A stretch of DNA of 43,390 bases from Phaeodactylibacter sp. (GTDB taxonomy: Bacteria; Bacteroidota; Bacteroidia; Chitinophagales; Saprospiraceae): the NCBI GenBank assembly GCA_024103175.1, contig JAGFJE010000741.1:1-43390 (forward strand). The letters run 5' to 3'. The notes beneath the pieces are model-generated. The model did not search any database, was not told the DNA's origin, and saw only the letters and a program-made list of their open reading frames with translations. This document shows, piece by piece, positions 22,160-31,300 of the stretch. Position 1 is the first letter of the stretch; the number at the start of each line of letters is the position of its first letter. Made by a program: the position numbers and the translations under genes.

Positions 22160-24657
22160 TGGAACAGCAATCAGCTCAATACCTTTTTGGGATACTCACC
22201 GAAGTACCTGCTGTGGCAGTGATTGCCGGGCTATTGGCCATTCTTCTCTTCCTCGGCTTTAGCGGAGCGCCCCTGTGGGTATGGACAGCCGGCACGGCAG
22301 CAGCCCTCTGGGGGCTGGGAGCGCCGCTGTGGCTATGGATCGTTTTCGGCGCGCTGGCCCTACTCTTCAATATCCGGTCTGTCCGGCGGGCGCTTATTTC
22401 CCGCCCTCTGATGCGCACGATCGACGCCATGGGCTTGCTGCCCCGCATATCGGAGACAGAACGTATAGCGCTCGAATCCGGAACAACATGGATCGAGGGT
22501 GAATTCTTTTCCGGAAAGCCCGATTTCAGGCGGATACTACAGGAGGCCTATCCCGAACTCAGCCGGAAAGAAAAGGAATTTCTGGAAGGGCCGGCGCAGG
22601 CGGTATGCGACATGTCGGACGACTGGGATATCCATCAGAGGAAGGACCTCACCGAAGAGGTGTGGGAATTTCTGAAGGAAAAACGCTTTTTTGGAATGGC
22701 CATTCCTGAAAAGTACGGGGGCCACGGGTTCTCTGCAGCAGGAATGAACGCCATTATCGGAAAGCTGGGTTCTCACAGCATTCCCCTGGCCGTGGATGTA
22801 ATGGTGCCGAACTCTCTTGGGCCGGCGGAACTCCTCATCGAGTACGGAACCGAAGATCAAAAGGAATACTATCTTCCCCGCCTGGCCCGCGGACAGGAGA
22901 TCCCCTGCTTCGCTCTGACGGAGCCCAGGGCGGGTTCTGATGCCTCGGCCATCAGTTCGCAAGGAGAGGTATTCCGTGGAGAAGACGGTGAATTGTACCT
23001 GCGCCTCAACTGGAAAAAAAGGTACATTACGCTTGGTGCGGCAGCTACCGTACTGGGCCTGGCTTTCCGCCTCGAAGACCCTGAAAACCTGTTGGGCAAA
23101 GGCGAGGCGCCCGGCATCACCTGCGGGCTCATTCCCACGAACGCCGAAGGCATTAAGATCGAAAAGCGGCATGACCCACTGGGTGTTCCGTTCATCAATT
23201 CCCCAACCGAAGGCCAGGACGTGGTAGTCCCCGTCGGCCAGATCATCGGCGGGGCGGATCAGGCAGGCAATGGCTGGAGGATGCTTATGGAAACGCTGGC
23301 CGGCGGCCGCGGCATCTTTATGCCCGCCCTCAATACCGGCGGCGCCAAGCTCGCCACCCGCGTCACGGGCGCCTACTCGGTGGTGCGGCAGCAGTTCGGG
23401 CTGCCCATCGGCCGGTTTGAAGGTGTGGAAGAACTCCTGGCGCCCATAGGCGCCAAAACCTACCTGCTCGACGCCCTCAGCCGCTTTACCTGCGGCATGG
23501 TAGGCCAGGGCAAGCAGTCGGCAGTCATCTCCGCCATCGCCAAATACCAGTCGAGCGAATTCAACCGCGACATCATCAACAATGCCATGGACATACTGGG
23601 GGGCGCCGGCATCATTCTAGGGCCGCACAACCTACTGGGATACAAGCACATAGCTACCCCGATCGCCATTACTGTCGAGGGGTCCAACGTAGTGACCCGC
23701 TCCCTGATCATTTTCGGGCAGGGCCTCATCCGGAGCCATCCCTACGTGCTGAAACTGATGCAGGCCCTCGAAGGCAAAGACAGCAAAGCATTTGACAAAG
23801 CGCTCTGGAGCCATGCCGGCATGATCATCCGGAATGCCTTTCGCGCCACCCTGCTCAACCTGAGCCGTGGCCGGCTGGCCTCCTCTCCTTCCAGCGGGCC
23901 GACCGCCATGTATTACCGGAAGCTCGCCTGGGCCTCCTCCAACTTTGCCTTCATGGCCGACCTGGCCTTACTTACGCTGGGTGGAGGGTTGAAGAAGAAA
24001 GAAAAAGTCTCCGGCCGTTTTGCAGATGTGCTGTCCTGGCTGTACCTCGGCAGCTGTGCCCTCCGGAAATATGAAGCCAGGGGGCGGCGGGAGGAAGAAT
24101 TGCCGTTTGTGAAATGGATACTCCACCACGCCCTGTTCCGCATTCAGCGGTCATTCGAAGATATTTATAACAACCTTCCGGTTCCCTTGCTGGGGGCCCT
24201 GTTCCGCGGGCCTTTATCCTGGTGGGCGCGCCTTAACCCTTACGGGAAAAAACCCTCCGACCGGCTCGGCCACCAGATCGCACAGGATATGCAAACCGAT
24301 TGCCAGGCCCGCAAGGCGCTTACCGAAGGCATGTACATCCCCACCGGTGAAAGTAAACCGCTGGCTATCCTGGAAAAGGCATTTCAACTCAAACTGCAGG
24401 GCATGCCCGTTTACAAGAAGATCCGCGCCGCTACCAAAGCCGGAAAGCTGGAGAAAGGCCCGCAGGGAGAACTCGTGGAGCCGGCATTTGAAGCGGGCGT
24501 GATCGACGAAAAAGAGCGGGATCTGCTGGCCGCCGCGGAAAAAGCCCGGCAAAGGGCCGTTCAGGTTGACGATTTCGACCTCAATGAACTGCCGGTGCAG
24601 ATCAGCGCCGAGGAGGAAGAAACCGGTATTATTGACGCAATAAAAAACTTCGTTTAA
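22159..24657 (+). CDS. fadE: Long FadE-type acyl-CoA dehydrogenase
   Basis: 832 residues, like E. coli FadE (814) and far longer than the usual 380-residue acyl-CoA dehydrogenases. Hydrophobic segments occupy about residues 15-75 (probable membrane association). Then come the FadE-specific ESGTTWIEGEFFSGKPDF near 112-130, VPNSLGPAELL, and the flavin/substrate motif IPCFALTEPRAGSDA near 250-265. GGRGIFMPA, AITVEGSNVVTRSLIIFGQG and the FadE-specific C-terminal region ending VDDFDLNELP complete it. The enzyme oxidises acyl-CoA to trans-2-enoyl-CoA with FAD. It shares a one-base overlap with the genes on both sides. Close motif-level agreement with gammaproteobacterial FadE is notable in a Bacteroidota context. 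Confidence 0.92.
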   Translation: MEQQSAQYLFGILTEVPAVAVIAGLLAILLFLGFSGAPLWVWTAGTAAALWGLGAPLWLWIVFGALALLFNIRSVRRALISRPLMRTIDAMGLLPRISETERIALESGTTWIEGEFFSGKPDFRRILQEAYPELSRKEKEFLEGPAQAVCDMSDDWDIHQRKDLTEEVWEFLKEKRFFGMAIPEKYGGHGFSAAGMNAIIGKLGSHSIPLAVDVMVPNSLGPAELLIEYGTEDQKEYYLPRLARGQEIPCFALTEPRAGSDASAISSQGEVFRGEDGELYLRLNWKKRYITLGAAATVLGLAFRLEDPENLLGKGEAPGITCGLIPTNAEGIKIEKRHDPLGVPFINSPTEGQDVVVPVGQIIGGADQAGNGWRMLMETLAGGRGIFMPALNTGGAKLATRVTGAYSVVRQQFGLPIGRFEGVEELLAPIGAKTYLLDALSRFTCGMVGQGKQSAVISAIAKYQSSEFNRDIINNAMDILGGAGIILGPHNLLGYKHIATPIAITVEGSNVVTRSLIIFGQGLIRSHPYVLKLMQALEGKDSKAFDKALWSHAGMIIRNAFRATLLNLSRGRLASSPSSGPTAMYYRKLAWASSNFAFMADLALLTLGGGLKKKEKVSGRFADVLSWLYLGSCALRKYEARGRREEELPFVKWILHHALFRIQRSFEDIYNNLPVPLLGALFRGPLSWWARLNPYGKKPSDRLGHQIAQDMQTDCQARKALTEGMYIPTGESKPLAILEKAFQLKLQGMPVYKKIRAATKAGKLEKGPQGELVEPAFEAGVIDEKERDLLAAAEKARQRAVQVDDFDLNELPVQISAEEEETGIIDAIKNFV

Positions 24658-27119
24658 TGAAAAGGATAATCAGAAAAGTTGCAGTATTAGGTTCGGGAAC
24701 GATGGGCGCGCAGATCGCCTGCCATTTTGCCAATATTGGCCTGGAAGTTCTCCTCCTCGATATTGCTCCGGATAGCCTTACGGAAGAAGAAAAGAACATG
24801 GGGCTGGAACTGAGCAACCCCAAAGTCAGGAACCGGATCGTCCGGCAGAACCTTGAAAAAACCGTCCGCTCCAGCCCGTCTCCTCTATACCTCAAAGACT
24901 ATAAACGCAGGGCCACTACGGGCAATTTCGAAAACGACATACCCAAGATCGCCGAAGCTGACTGGATTGTAGAGGCGGTCCTGGAAAAGCTCGACATCAA
25001 GCGTTCCCTTTTCGAAAAGGTAGAAGAGCACCGCAGGAAAGGAACCATAGTGACGACCAACACCTCGGGCATCCCGATCCATGAACTGGCCGAAGGCCGC
25101 TCCGGAGATTTTCAGCGGCATTTCTGCGGCGCCCACTTTTACAACCCGCCCCGCTATCTGCAACTGCTCGAGATCATACCTTCTGAAAAAACCAAACCGG
25201 AAGTAATCGATTTCCTGGAACACTATGGAGATGTCTACCTCGGGAAAACCACCGTCCGCTGCAAGGATACTCCCGCCTTTATCGGGAACCGGATCGGCGT
25301 TTTCGCCATCATGCTTTCCATCCAACTGATGCAGGAACTGGGGCTCGCCGTAAGTGAAGTCGATGCCCTGACCGGCAAACTCACCGGCAGGCCCAAGACA
25401 GCCACTTTCCGCACCTGCGACCTGGTGGGTATCGACATCCTGGCCGATGTCGCGAAAGGAGTGTATGAAAACTGCCCGGAGGATGAGGAAAGAGCAGTTT
25501 TCAAAATACCTCCTTTCATGGAAAAAATGATCGAAAAAGGGTGGCTGGGCCAGAAAAAAGGCCAGGGGTTCTATAAAAAGGTTAAGGATGACAAGGGCGA
25601 AAGCGAGATTCTCGCCCTCGACATTGAAAAAATGGAGTACCGGAAAGAAGCGAAACCCCGGTTTGCCATACTGGCCGAACTCAAAAACCGGGAGGATACG
25701 GAAAGCCAGCTCCAGGCTTTCGAAGAAGGCAAAGCCGCCACAGTGAATTTCTTCAAGAAGCTATATCTGAAGGCCTTCGGAGGCGACGATGATAAGGCCG
25801 TCAGCTTTTTCCGCCTTTTCTATTACCGCCTGTTTGCCTACTGTTCCCACCGCATCCCGGAAATCAGCGATGAGCTTTACAAAATCGATGAAACCATCCG
25901 CGCCGGTTTCAGCTGGGAATACGGGCCATTTGAGATCTGGGACATCCTGGGCGTGGAAGAAACGGTGGAAAAAATGGAAGCCGAAGGTTTTCCGCCCGCA
26001 ACCTGGGTGAAGGAAATGCTGTCGGAAGGAATTGGAAGCTTCTACCAGAGGGAAGGCAAGCACCGCACCTTTTACCTTCAGGGCGAGGGTTATCAGCCCG
26101 TCCCCCGCACTAAGGAGATCATCCTGCTTGACAACTATCGGGACGAATATACCGTCTGGCAAAACGATGGCTGTAATATCATCGACATCGGCGATGGAGT
26201 ATTGCTCGTCGAATTTACCACGAAGAAGAATTCCATTGGAATGGACGTCATCGAAGGGCTCAACCAGGCCATAGACATAGCTGAAAGCGATAGCCCCTTC
26301 CGGGCCATCGTGATCGGCAACGAAGGAGAACACTTTTCTTTTGGCGCCAACCTCGCCATGATCGGAATAAACGCTTACAAAGGAAACCTGGATACCGTCC
26401 GGAAAGCGGTCGAAAGCTTTCAGGATACCAACTCCCGAATCCGACACTGCGCGGTGCCGGTAGTGGCCGCCCCTCACGGAAGGACGCTGGGCGGCGGCGC
26501 CGAGATCTGCCTGCATGCCGATGCCGTGCAGGCCGCCGCCGAAACCTATATGGGGATGGTGGAATTTGGGGTAGGCCTTATTCCCGCCGGTGGCGGCGCC
26601 AAGGAGTTTGCCCTGCGGGCCGCCCGTGAATACGTGGAAAGCGGCCCCAAGACGCCCCACCTGCAGGAACGCATTATGGCCATCGCCGAAGCTAAGGTGG
26701 CCAGGTCGGCCGACGAGGCCTTCGCCCTGGGTTATCTGCGGGAAGGAACCGACCAGGTAACCATGAACAAGAACCGCCTGATAACCGACGCCAAACAGCG
26801 TGCACTGGAACTGGCCGGCAACGGTTATGTAGCGCCCGAACCGGAGATGTTCACCGTCCTGGGCAGGAACGCCCTCAGCTTCTTCTACACCGGAATCAAC
26901 AATCAGTACCGGGGCAACTACATCACCGAATACGACCAGCGTATTGCCCGAAAACTAGCCTATGTCATGTGCGGAGGCGACCTCAGCGCCGAAGAAGAGG
27001 TGCCCGAAGAATATCTGCTCGAACTGGAGAAGGAGGCATTCATGGAACTCATCGGTAACCGGAAAACCCTGAAACGTATTGAGCACATGCTTAAAGAAGG
27101 AGCGCCTCTTCACAACTGA
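24657..27119 (+). CDS. fadN: 3-hydroxyacyl-CoA dehydrogenase/enoyl-CoA hydratase, FadN-type
   Basis: 820 residues. The domain order is dehydrogenase first, hydratase last, as in Bacillus FadN and opposite to E. coli FadB. The NAD-binding Rossmann motif GSGTMG is at residues 12-17. The dehydrogenase part includes HFYNPPRYLQLLE and DTPAFIGNRIG; a second dehydrogenase C-domain (FKKLYL ... WEYGPFEIWDILG) follows. The crotonase domain is at about 500-690, with oxyanion-loop GEHFSFGANL and both catalytic glutamates in GGGAEICLHAD and MGMVEFGVGLIPAGGG. It hydrates enoyl-CoA and oxidises the 3-hydroxyacyl-CoA with NAD. Its ATG overlaps the fadE stop by one base. Confidence 0.9.
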   Translation: MKRIIRKVAVLGSGTMGAQIACHFANIGLEVLLLDIAPDSLTEEEKNMGLELSNPKVRNRIVRQNLEKTVRSSPSPLYLKDYKRRATTGNFENDIPKIAEADWIVEAVLEKLDIKRSLFEKVEEHRRKGTIVTTNTSGIPIHELAEGRSGDFQRHFCGAHFYNPPRYLQLLEIIPSEKTKPEVIDFLEHYGDVYLGKTTVRCKDTPAFIGNRIGVFAIMLSIQLMQELGLAVSEVDALTGKLTGRPKTATFRTCDLVGIDILADVAKGVYENCPEDEERAVFKIPPFMEKMIEKGWLGQKKGQGFYKKVKDDKGESEILALDIEKMEYRKEAKPRFAILAELKNREDTESQLQAFEEGKAATVNFFKKLYLKAFGGDDDKAVSFFRLFYYRLFAYCSHRIPEISDELYKIDETIRAGFSWEYGPFEIWDILGVEETVEKMEAEGFPPATWVKEMLSEGIGSFYQREGKHRTFYLQGEGYQPVPRTKEIILLDNYRDEYTVWQNDGCNIIDIGDGVLLVEFTTKKNSIGMDVIEGLNQAIDIAESDSPFRAIVIGNEGEHFSFGANLAMIGINAYKGNLDTVRKAVESFQDTNSRIRHCAVPVVAAPHGRTLGGGAEICLHADAVQAAAETYMGMVEFGVGLIPAGGGAKEFALRAAREYVESGPKTPHLQERIMAIAEAKVARSADEAFALGYLREGTDQVTMNKNRLITDAKQRALELAGNGYVAPEPEMFTVLGRNALSFFYTGINNQYRGNYITEYDQRIARKLAYVMCGGDLSAEEEVPEEYLLELEKEAFMELIGNRKTLKRIEHMLKEGAPLHN

Positions 27120-27154
27120 TACAATACCGTTATCATCAATCAAAAAGAGAAAAA

Positions 27155-28327
27155 ATGGACGTTTACATAGTCAGAGGATACCGAACAGCAGTAGGCAAAG
27201 CCGATAAGGGTGGATTCAAAACCATGCGGCCCGACGACCTTGCGGCTGAGGCCATTCAATATTTGCTGAAACATGTCCCGCCGCTGGACCCCCAGCGGGT
27301 AGATGACGTCATCGTGGGCAACGCCGTCCCCGAAGCCGAACAAGGTATGCAAATGGCGCGGTGGATCGCCCTGAAAGCCATATCCAAAGACATTCCCGGC
27401 GTGACCATCAACCGCTACTGCGCTTCCGGGCTGGAAGCCATCGCCATGGCGCACAGCAAGATCGCTGCCGGTATGGCCGGCTGCATCGTCGCCGGAGGAA
27501 CGGAGTCGATGTCGCTGGTGCCCACCCGTGGCTGGAAAACATCACCAAATTATGGCCTGGCTAAAGACCATGCCGATTATTTTCTCAGCATGGGCCTCAC
27601 CGGAGAGGAGGTGGCCCAGGAGTACGACATCTCCCGTGAAGACCAGGACGAATTTGCCCTTCGTTCTCATAAAAATGCCGTAAACGCTATAAAGCAGGGG
27701 TACTTCGAGGGCCAGATCGTACCAATACGGGTAGAAGAATCATATGTGGAAGGAATGAAAAAAAAGTCGCGAGCTTTCACTGTAGAGACGGATGAAGGCC
27801 CCCGGGAAGACACGTCCCTGGAAGCCCTGAGCCAGCTCAGCCCTGTATTTAAAAAAGGAGGAACGGTAACGGCGGGCAACGCCTCCCAACGCTCCGACGG
27901 CGCGGCTTTTACCCTCCTGATGTCGGAACGCATGCTGAAAGAACTGAAAATAGAACCCTTAGCCCGCCTGGCGGGCTGTGCGGTTGCCGGCGTCAACCCC
28001 CGCATTATGGGAATCGGGCCGGTTGCTGCCGTTCCCAAAGTGCTGAAACAAACGGGGATAAAGCTGAAAGATATTGCTCTCATCGAACTGAACGAGGCTT
28101 TCGCCGCCCAGTCCCTCGCTGTCATCCGGAAGCTTGGATTTGACATCGACAAGGTAAATGTCAATGGCGGGGCCATTGCTCTGGGCCATCCGCTGGGATG
28201 TACCGGATGCAAGCTCACCGTACAGATCATCAGTGAGTTGCTCCGCCGCGGGCAGCAATACGGACTGGTGACCGCCTGTGTGGGCGGCGGCCAGGGCATT
28301 GCCGGCATCATTGAGGCCCTGAACTGA
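27155..28327 (+). CDS. fadA: Acetyl-CoA C-acyltransferase (3-ketoacyl-CoA thiolase)
   Basis: 390 residues, the normal thiolase length. The acylated cysteine is Cys89 in NRYCASGLEA. The C-terminal motifs NEAFAAQ, NVNGGAIALGHPLG (His345) and ACVGGGQG (Cys375) are all present. After GHPLG the sequence is CTGCK, which puts an extra cysteine (Cys352) where Ala, Ser or Thr is usual. It cleaves 3-ketoacyl-CoA to acetyl-CoA and a shortened acyl-CoA. It is the last gene of the operon, 35 bp after fadN, and its stop lies 3 bp from the stop of the converging adhesin gene, with no obvious terminator between. Confidence 0.93.
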   Translation: MDVYIVRGYRTAVGKADKGGFKTMRPDDLAAEAIQYLLKHVPPLDPQRVDDVIVGNAVPEAEQGMQMARWIALKAISKDIPGVTINRYCASGLEAIAMAHSKIAAGMAGCIVAGGTESMSLVPTRGWKTSPNYGLAKDHADYFLSMGLTGEEVAQEYDISREDQDEFALRSHKNAVNAIKQGYFEGQIVPIRVEESYVEGMKKKSRAFTVETDEGPREDTSLEALSQLSPVFKKGGTVTAGNASQRSDGAAFTLLMSERMLKELKIEPLARLAGCAVAGVNPRIMGIGPVAAVPKVLKQTGIKLKDIALIELNEAFAAQSLAVIRKLGFDIDKVNVNGGAIALGHPLGCTGCKLTVQIISELLRRGQQYGLVTACVGGGQGIAGIIEALN

Positions 28328-28330
28328 ATT

Positions 28331-31300
28331 CTACCGTATCAAGGTGGTGCTGCCGGAAAATTCCTCCCGGTTGCCGTCGACAAATTCCACTCCGAGGTGC
28401 CAGATATACAGCCCCGCTTGTACAGGCTTGCCGCGGAAGGTTCCATCCCAGCCCGCCTGCTCATCATTGGGCGTTATTTCGTTGGCCTCGAAGAGCAGTT
28501 CTCCCCAACGGTCATATACCCTGAAATACCGGATCCGGGCCTGGATATCTTCGCGGGCGTGGACCAGCAGGCGGTCATTGTTGCCGTCCTCATTGGGTGT
28601 AAAGCCCGTAGGCACAAAAACAGGGCGGTCCTTTTGAGGATATACCGTGACGATATCCTCCCCTATGCAACCGCCTTCATCCGTTACCACCAGCTTCAGG
28701 CTGGCCTGTTCGGTAACGGTAACCAGAGGGGCGCGGCAATCGAAGCAATCGAGGATCGTGGAATCGCGCGGCGTCCAGGAGAAGGAAAGCCCCCCTGCGC
28801 CGCCGTTTATTATCGGCAGGAGGCGGAAGTTTTGCCCAAAGCCAACTGCTTTGGTTTCCCCCAGGTCCACCAGAATGGGTTGGGGTTCCCCGACCACCAC
28901 CGGCCTGGACTGTAAGGTACAGCCATTGGCATCGCGGATCTGCACGGTATAAGTACCGGGATCCAGCCCGATAAATACGTTGCTTCCTGAGAAAAATTCT
29001 CCGTCGAGGCTGTAACGGTAAGTAGGCGTGCCGCCGAAGGTTTCAACCTCAATGCGCCCGTCCGTTTTGCCATAGCAACTGACATTGGCCGGGTTCAGGG
29101 CAGCCCACAGGGGCTCATCCGGTTGGCCTACCGCCACTTCTTCCACCACCTCACACCCTGCCGCATCCGTGATTGACAGGCTGTAGTTACCGGCCGCAAT
29201 GTTTTCCAGAGCCGGCCCAGTCGCCCCATTTGACCAACGAAAGGCGTAGGGAGGTTCTCCACCGCTGGCCTGCACCCGGGCGGCGCCATTTGCCTGCCCA
29301 AAACAGAGGGCATCTTCCATTTCAACCGTAATATCGATCGGGTTGGCGGAAAAAACCTGCTCGCTGCCACTTGCCTGGCAGCCGTTGGCATCGGTAACGG
29401 TAACGAAATAACTGCCAACGCCAAGCCCATCGGGGGTATTCGTATTATCCCCTGTACTCCAAAGTACCTGGTAAGGAGGGGCGCCCCCGGAAATGGCAAG
29501 AGAAAGCCTTCCGTCCATATCTCCCGAGCAGGATACCTGGCCGGCAATTGTTTCCAGCAAGAGGGCTTCCGGTTCACCGACCAGGATGGAATCTATGGCG
29601 AAACACCCCAACTCATCCATCACCGTGACCGAATAATTGCCGGCTGCCAGGTTTGTTGCCTGTGGCCCGCCGGGCACACCGGCGCTCCAGTTATAGGTAT
29701 AATTGCCGGTTCCTCCCTGAGCAGTTACGGTGGCCGCACCGTCGGCCCCGCCATTACAGCTGGCATCACTCTTTTCCAACACCAGCATGATCGGCGGAAT
29801 GCCCCCCACCTCCACCGTGTCTACCCGCAGGCAGCCATTGGCGTCGGTAATGGAAAGGGTATAGCTGCCAATGGCCAGGCCTTCAGCCGTCGGCTGGCTC
29901 TGGCCATCGCTCCAGGAAAAGGCGTAGGGGGGCGTCCCTCCCTGAACGGCTGCCATTGCCGAGCCGTCCGGTTGGGGATTACAGGTGGCTGCTTCAGTAG
30001 TGGCCGAACTCATAAGGGCAGCAGGTTCTTCCAGCAGTATGGAGTCAATTGCCGTACAACCGTTACCGTCAGTGACCGTTACCCGGTGTAAACCGGCGGA
30101 AAGCCCTGCAACCGTCGGGGAGTCCTGGCCGCCATTCCACTGATAGGAGTATCCTCCGGCGCCACCTTCCCCAGTTGCCGTAGCAGTACCGTCATCTCCT
30201 CCGAAACAGCCCGGCCCGGCGCCTTCCAAGACCACGGCCAGGGCAGAAGGCTCATCAACCACCGCCGTCTCATTGGCCTGACACCCATTTTCGTCCGTAA
30301 CCAGCACCGAAATGGAGCCTGCCGACAAGCCGGTGGCCACGGGTGTATTTTGACCGTCTCCCCATAAATAGGAATAATTTCCAGCTCCACCTGAAGCCAC
30401 AACCATAGCCTGTCCGTCAGCGTTTCCAAAGCAGGAAGCAGGCGTGGTTGCGACATCAAGAGCTATCGCCTGTGGGCTCGTGACTTCCAGAGCAATTTCA
30501 AGGGTACATCCGTTCAGGTCGGTAACGGTCACTGTATAATCGCCGGTAGCCAGGTTATCGCGGGCAGCCGGGCCGGGGCCGATGTCATTCCAGTTGTAAG
30601 CATATCCTGGAACCCCTCCGGAAATTTGCAGGCTGGCGCTGCCATCACCTACTCCCGGACAGGTGGCGGGCACAACCTCCAGGCTGTAATCCAGAGGAAG
30701 AGGCTGCCCGGCTGTGATATTGGCCGATGTGCTGCAGCCATTTACATCTTCCACTTCCAGGATGTACTGGCCCGCGGGCAGCCCGTCCTGGCTCGGGCCA
30801 ATGCCTACAACATCCATGGCTGCATCCAACCAGGTAAAAGTATAGGGGTAGGCGCCTCCGGACACGGCGGCTTCCACGGCCGCGCTGGAGGTTCCGGCAC
30901 AGGAAGCGTCAACAGCCGATAATTGAGCCTGCAAAGGCAAAGGCTCTCCGATGGTATATCCGGCTTCCACTTCACAACCTTCACTGTCTGTTACTGTCAC
31001 GGCATAATCGCCCGCCGAAAGGCCAACGGCATGATTTGAGCTCGTACCGATAATGATACCGGGGCCGAAGTCATAATTGTAAACTCCCGATCCTCCGGCA
31101 GCCGTTACCCTGGCTCTGCCGTTAGCGATACCGGCGCAAAGGGCCGAATCCGTTTCCACTTCAACGGTTAGCGCCGGGGGTTCCCCGACCGTAATTTCAT
31201 AGGTAGAAGAACACGAACCGGCATCGGTGACGGTGAGCTGGTAGGCGCCGGCAGCCAGGCCGGTAGCGGTGGGGCCACCCTGGCCATCACTCCATAAAAA

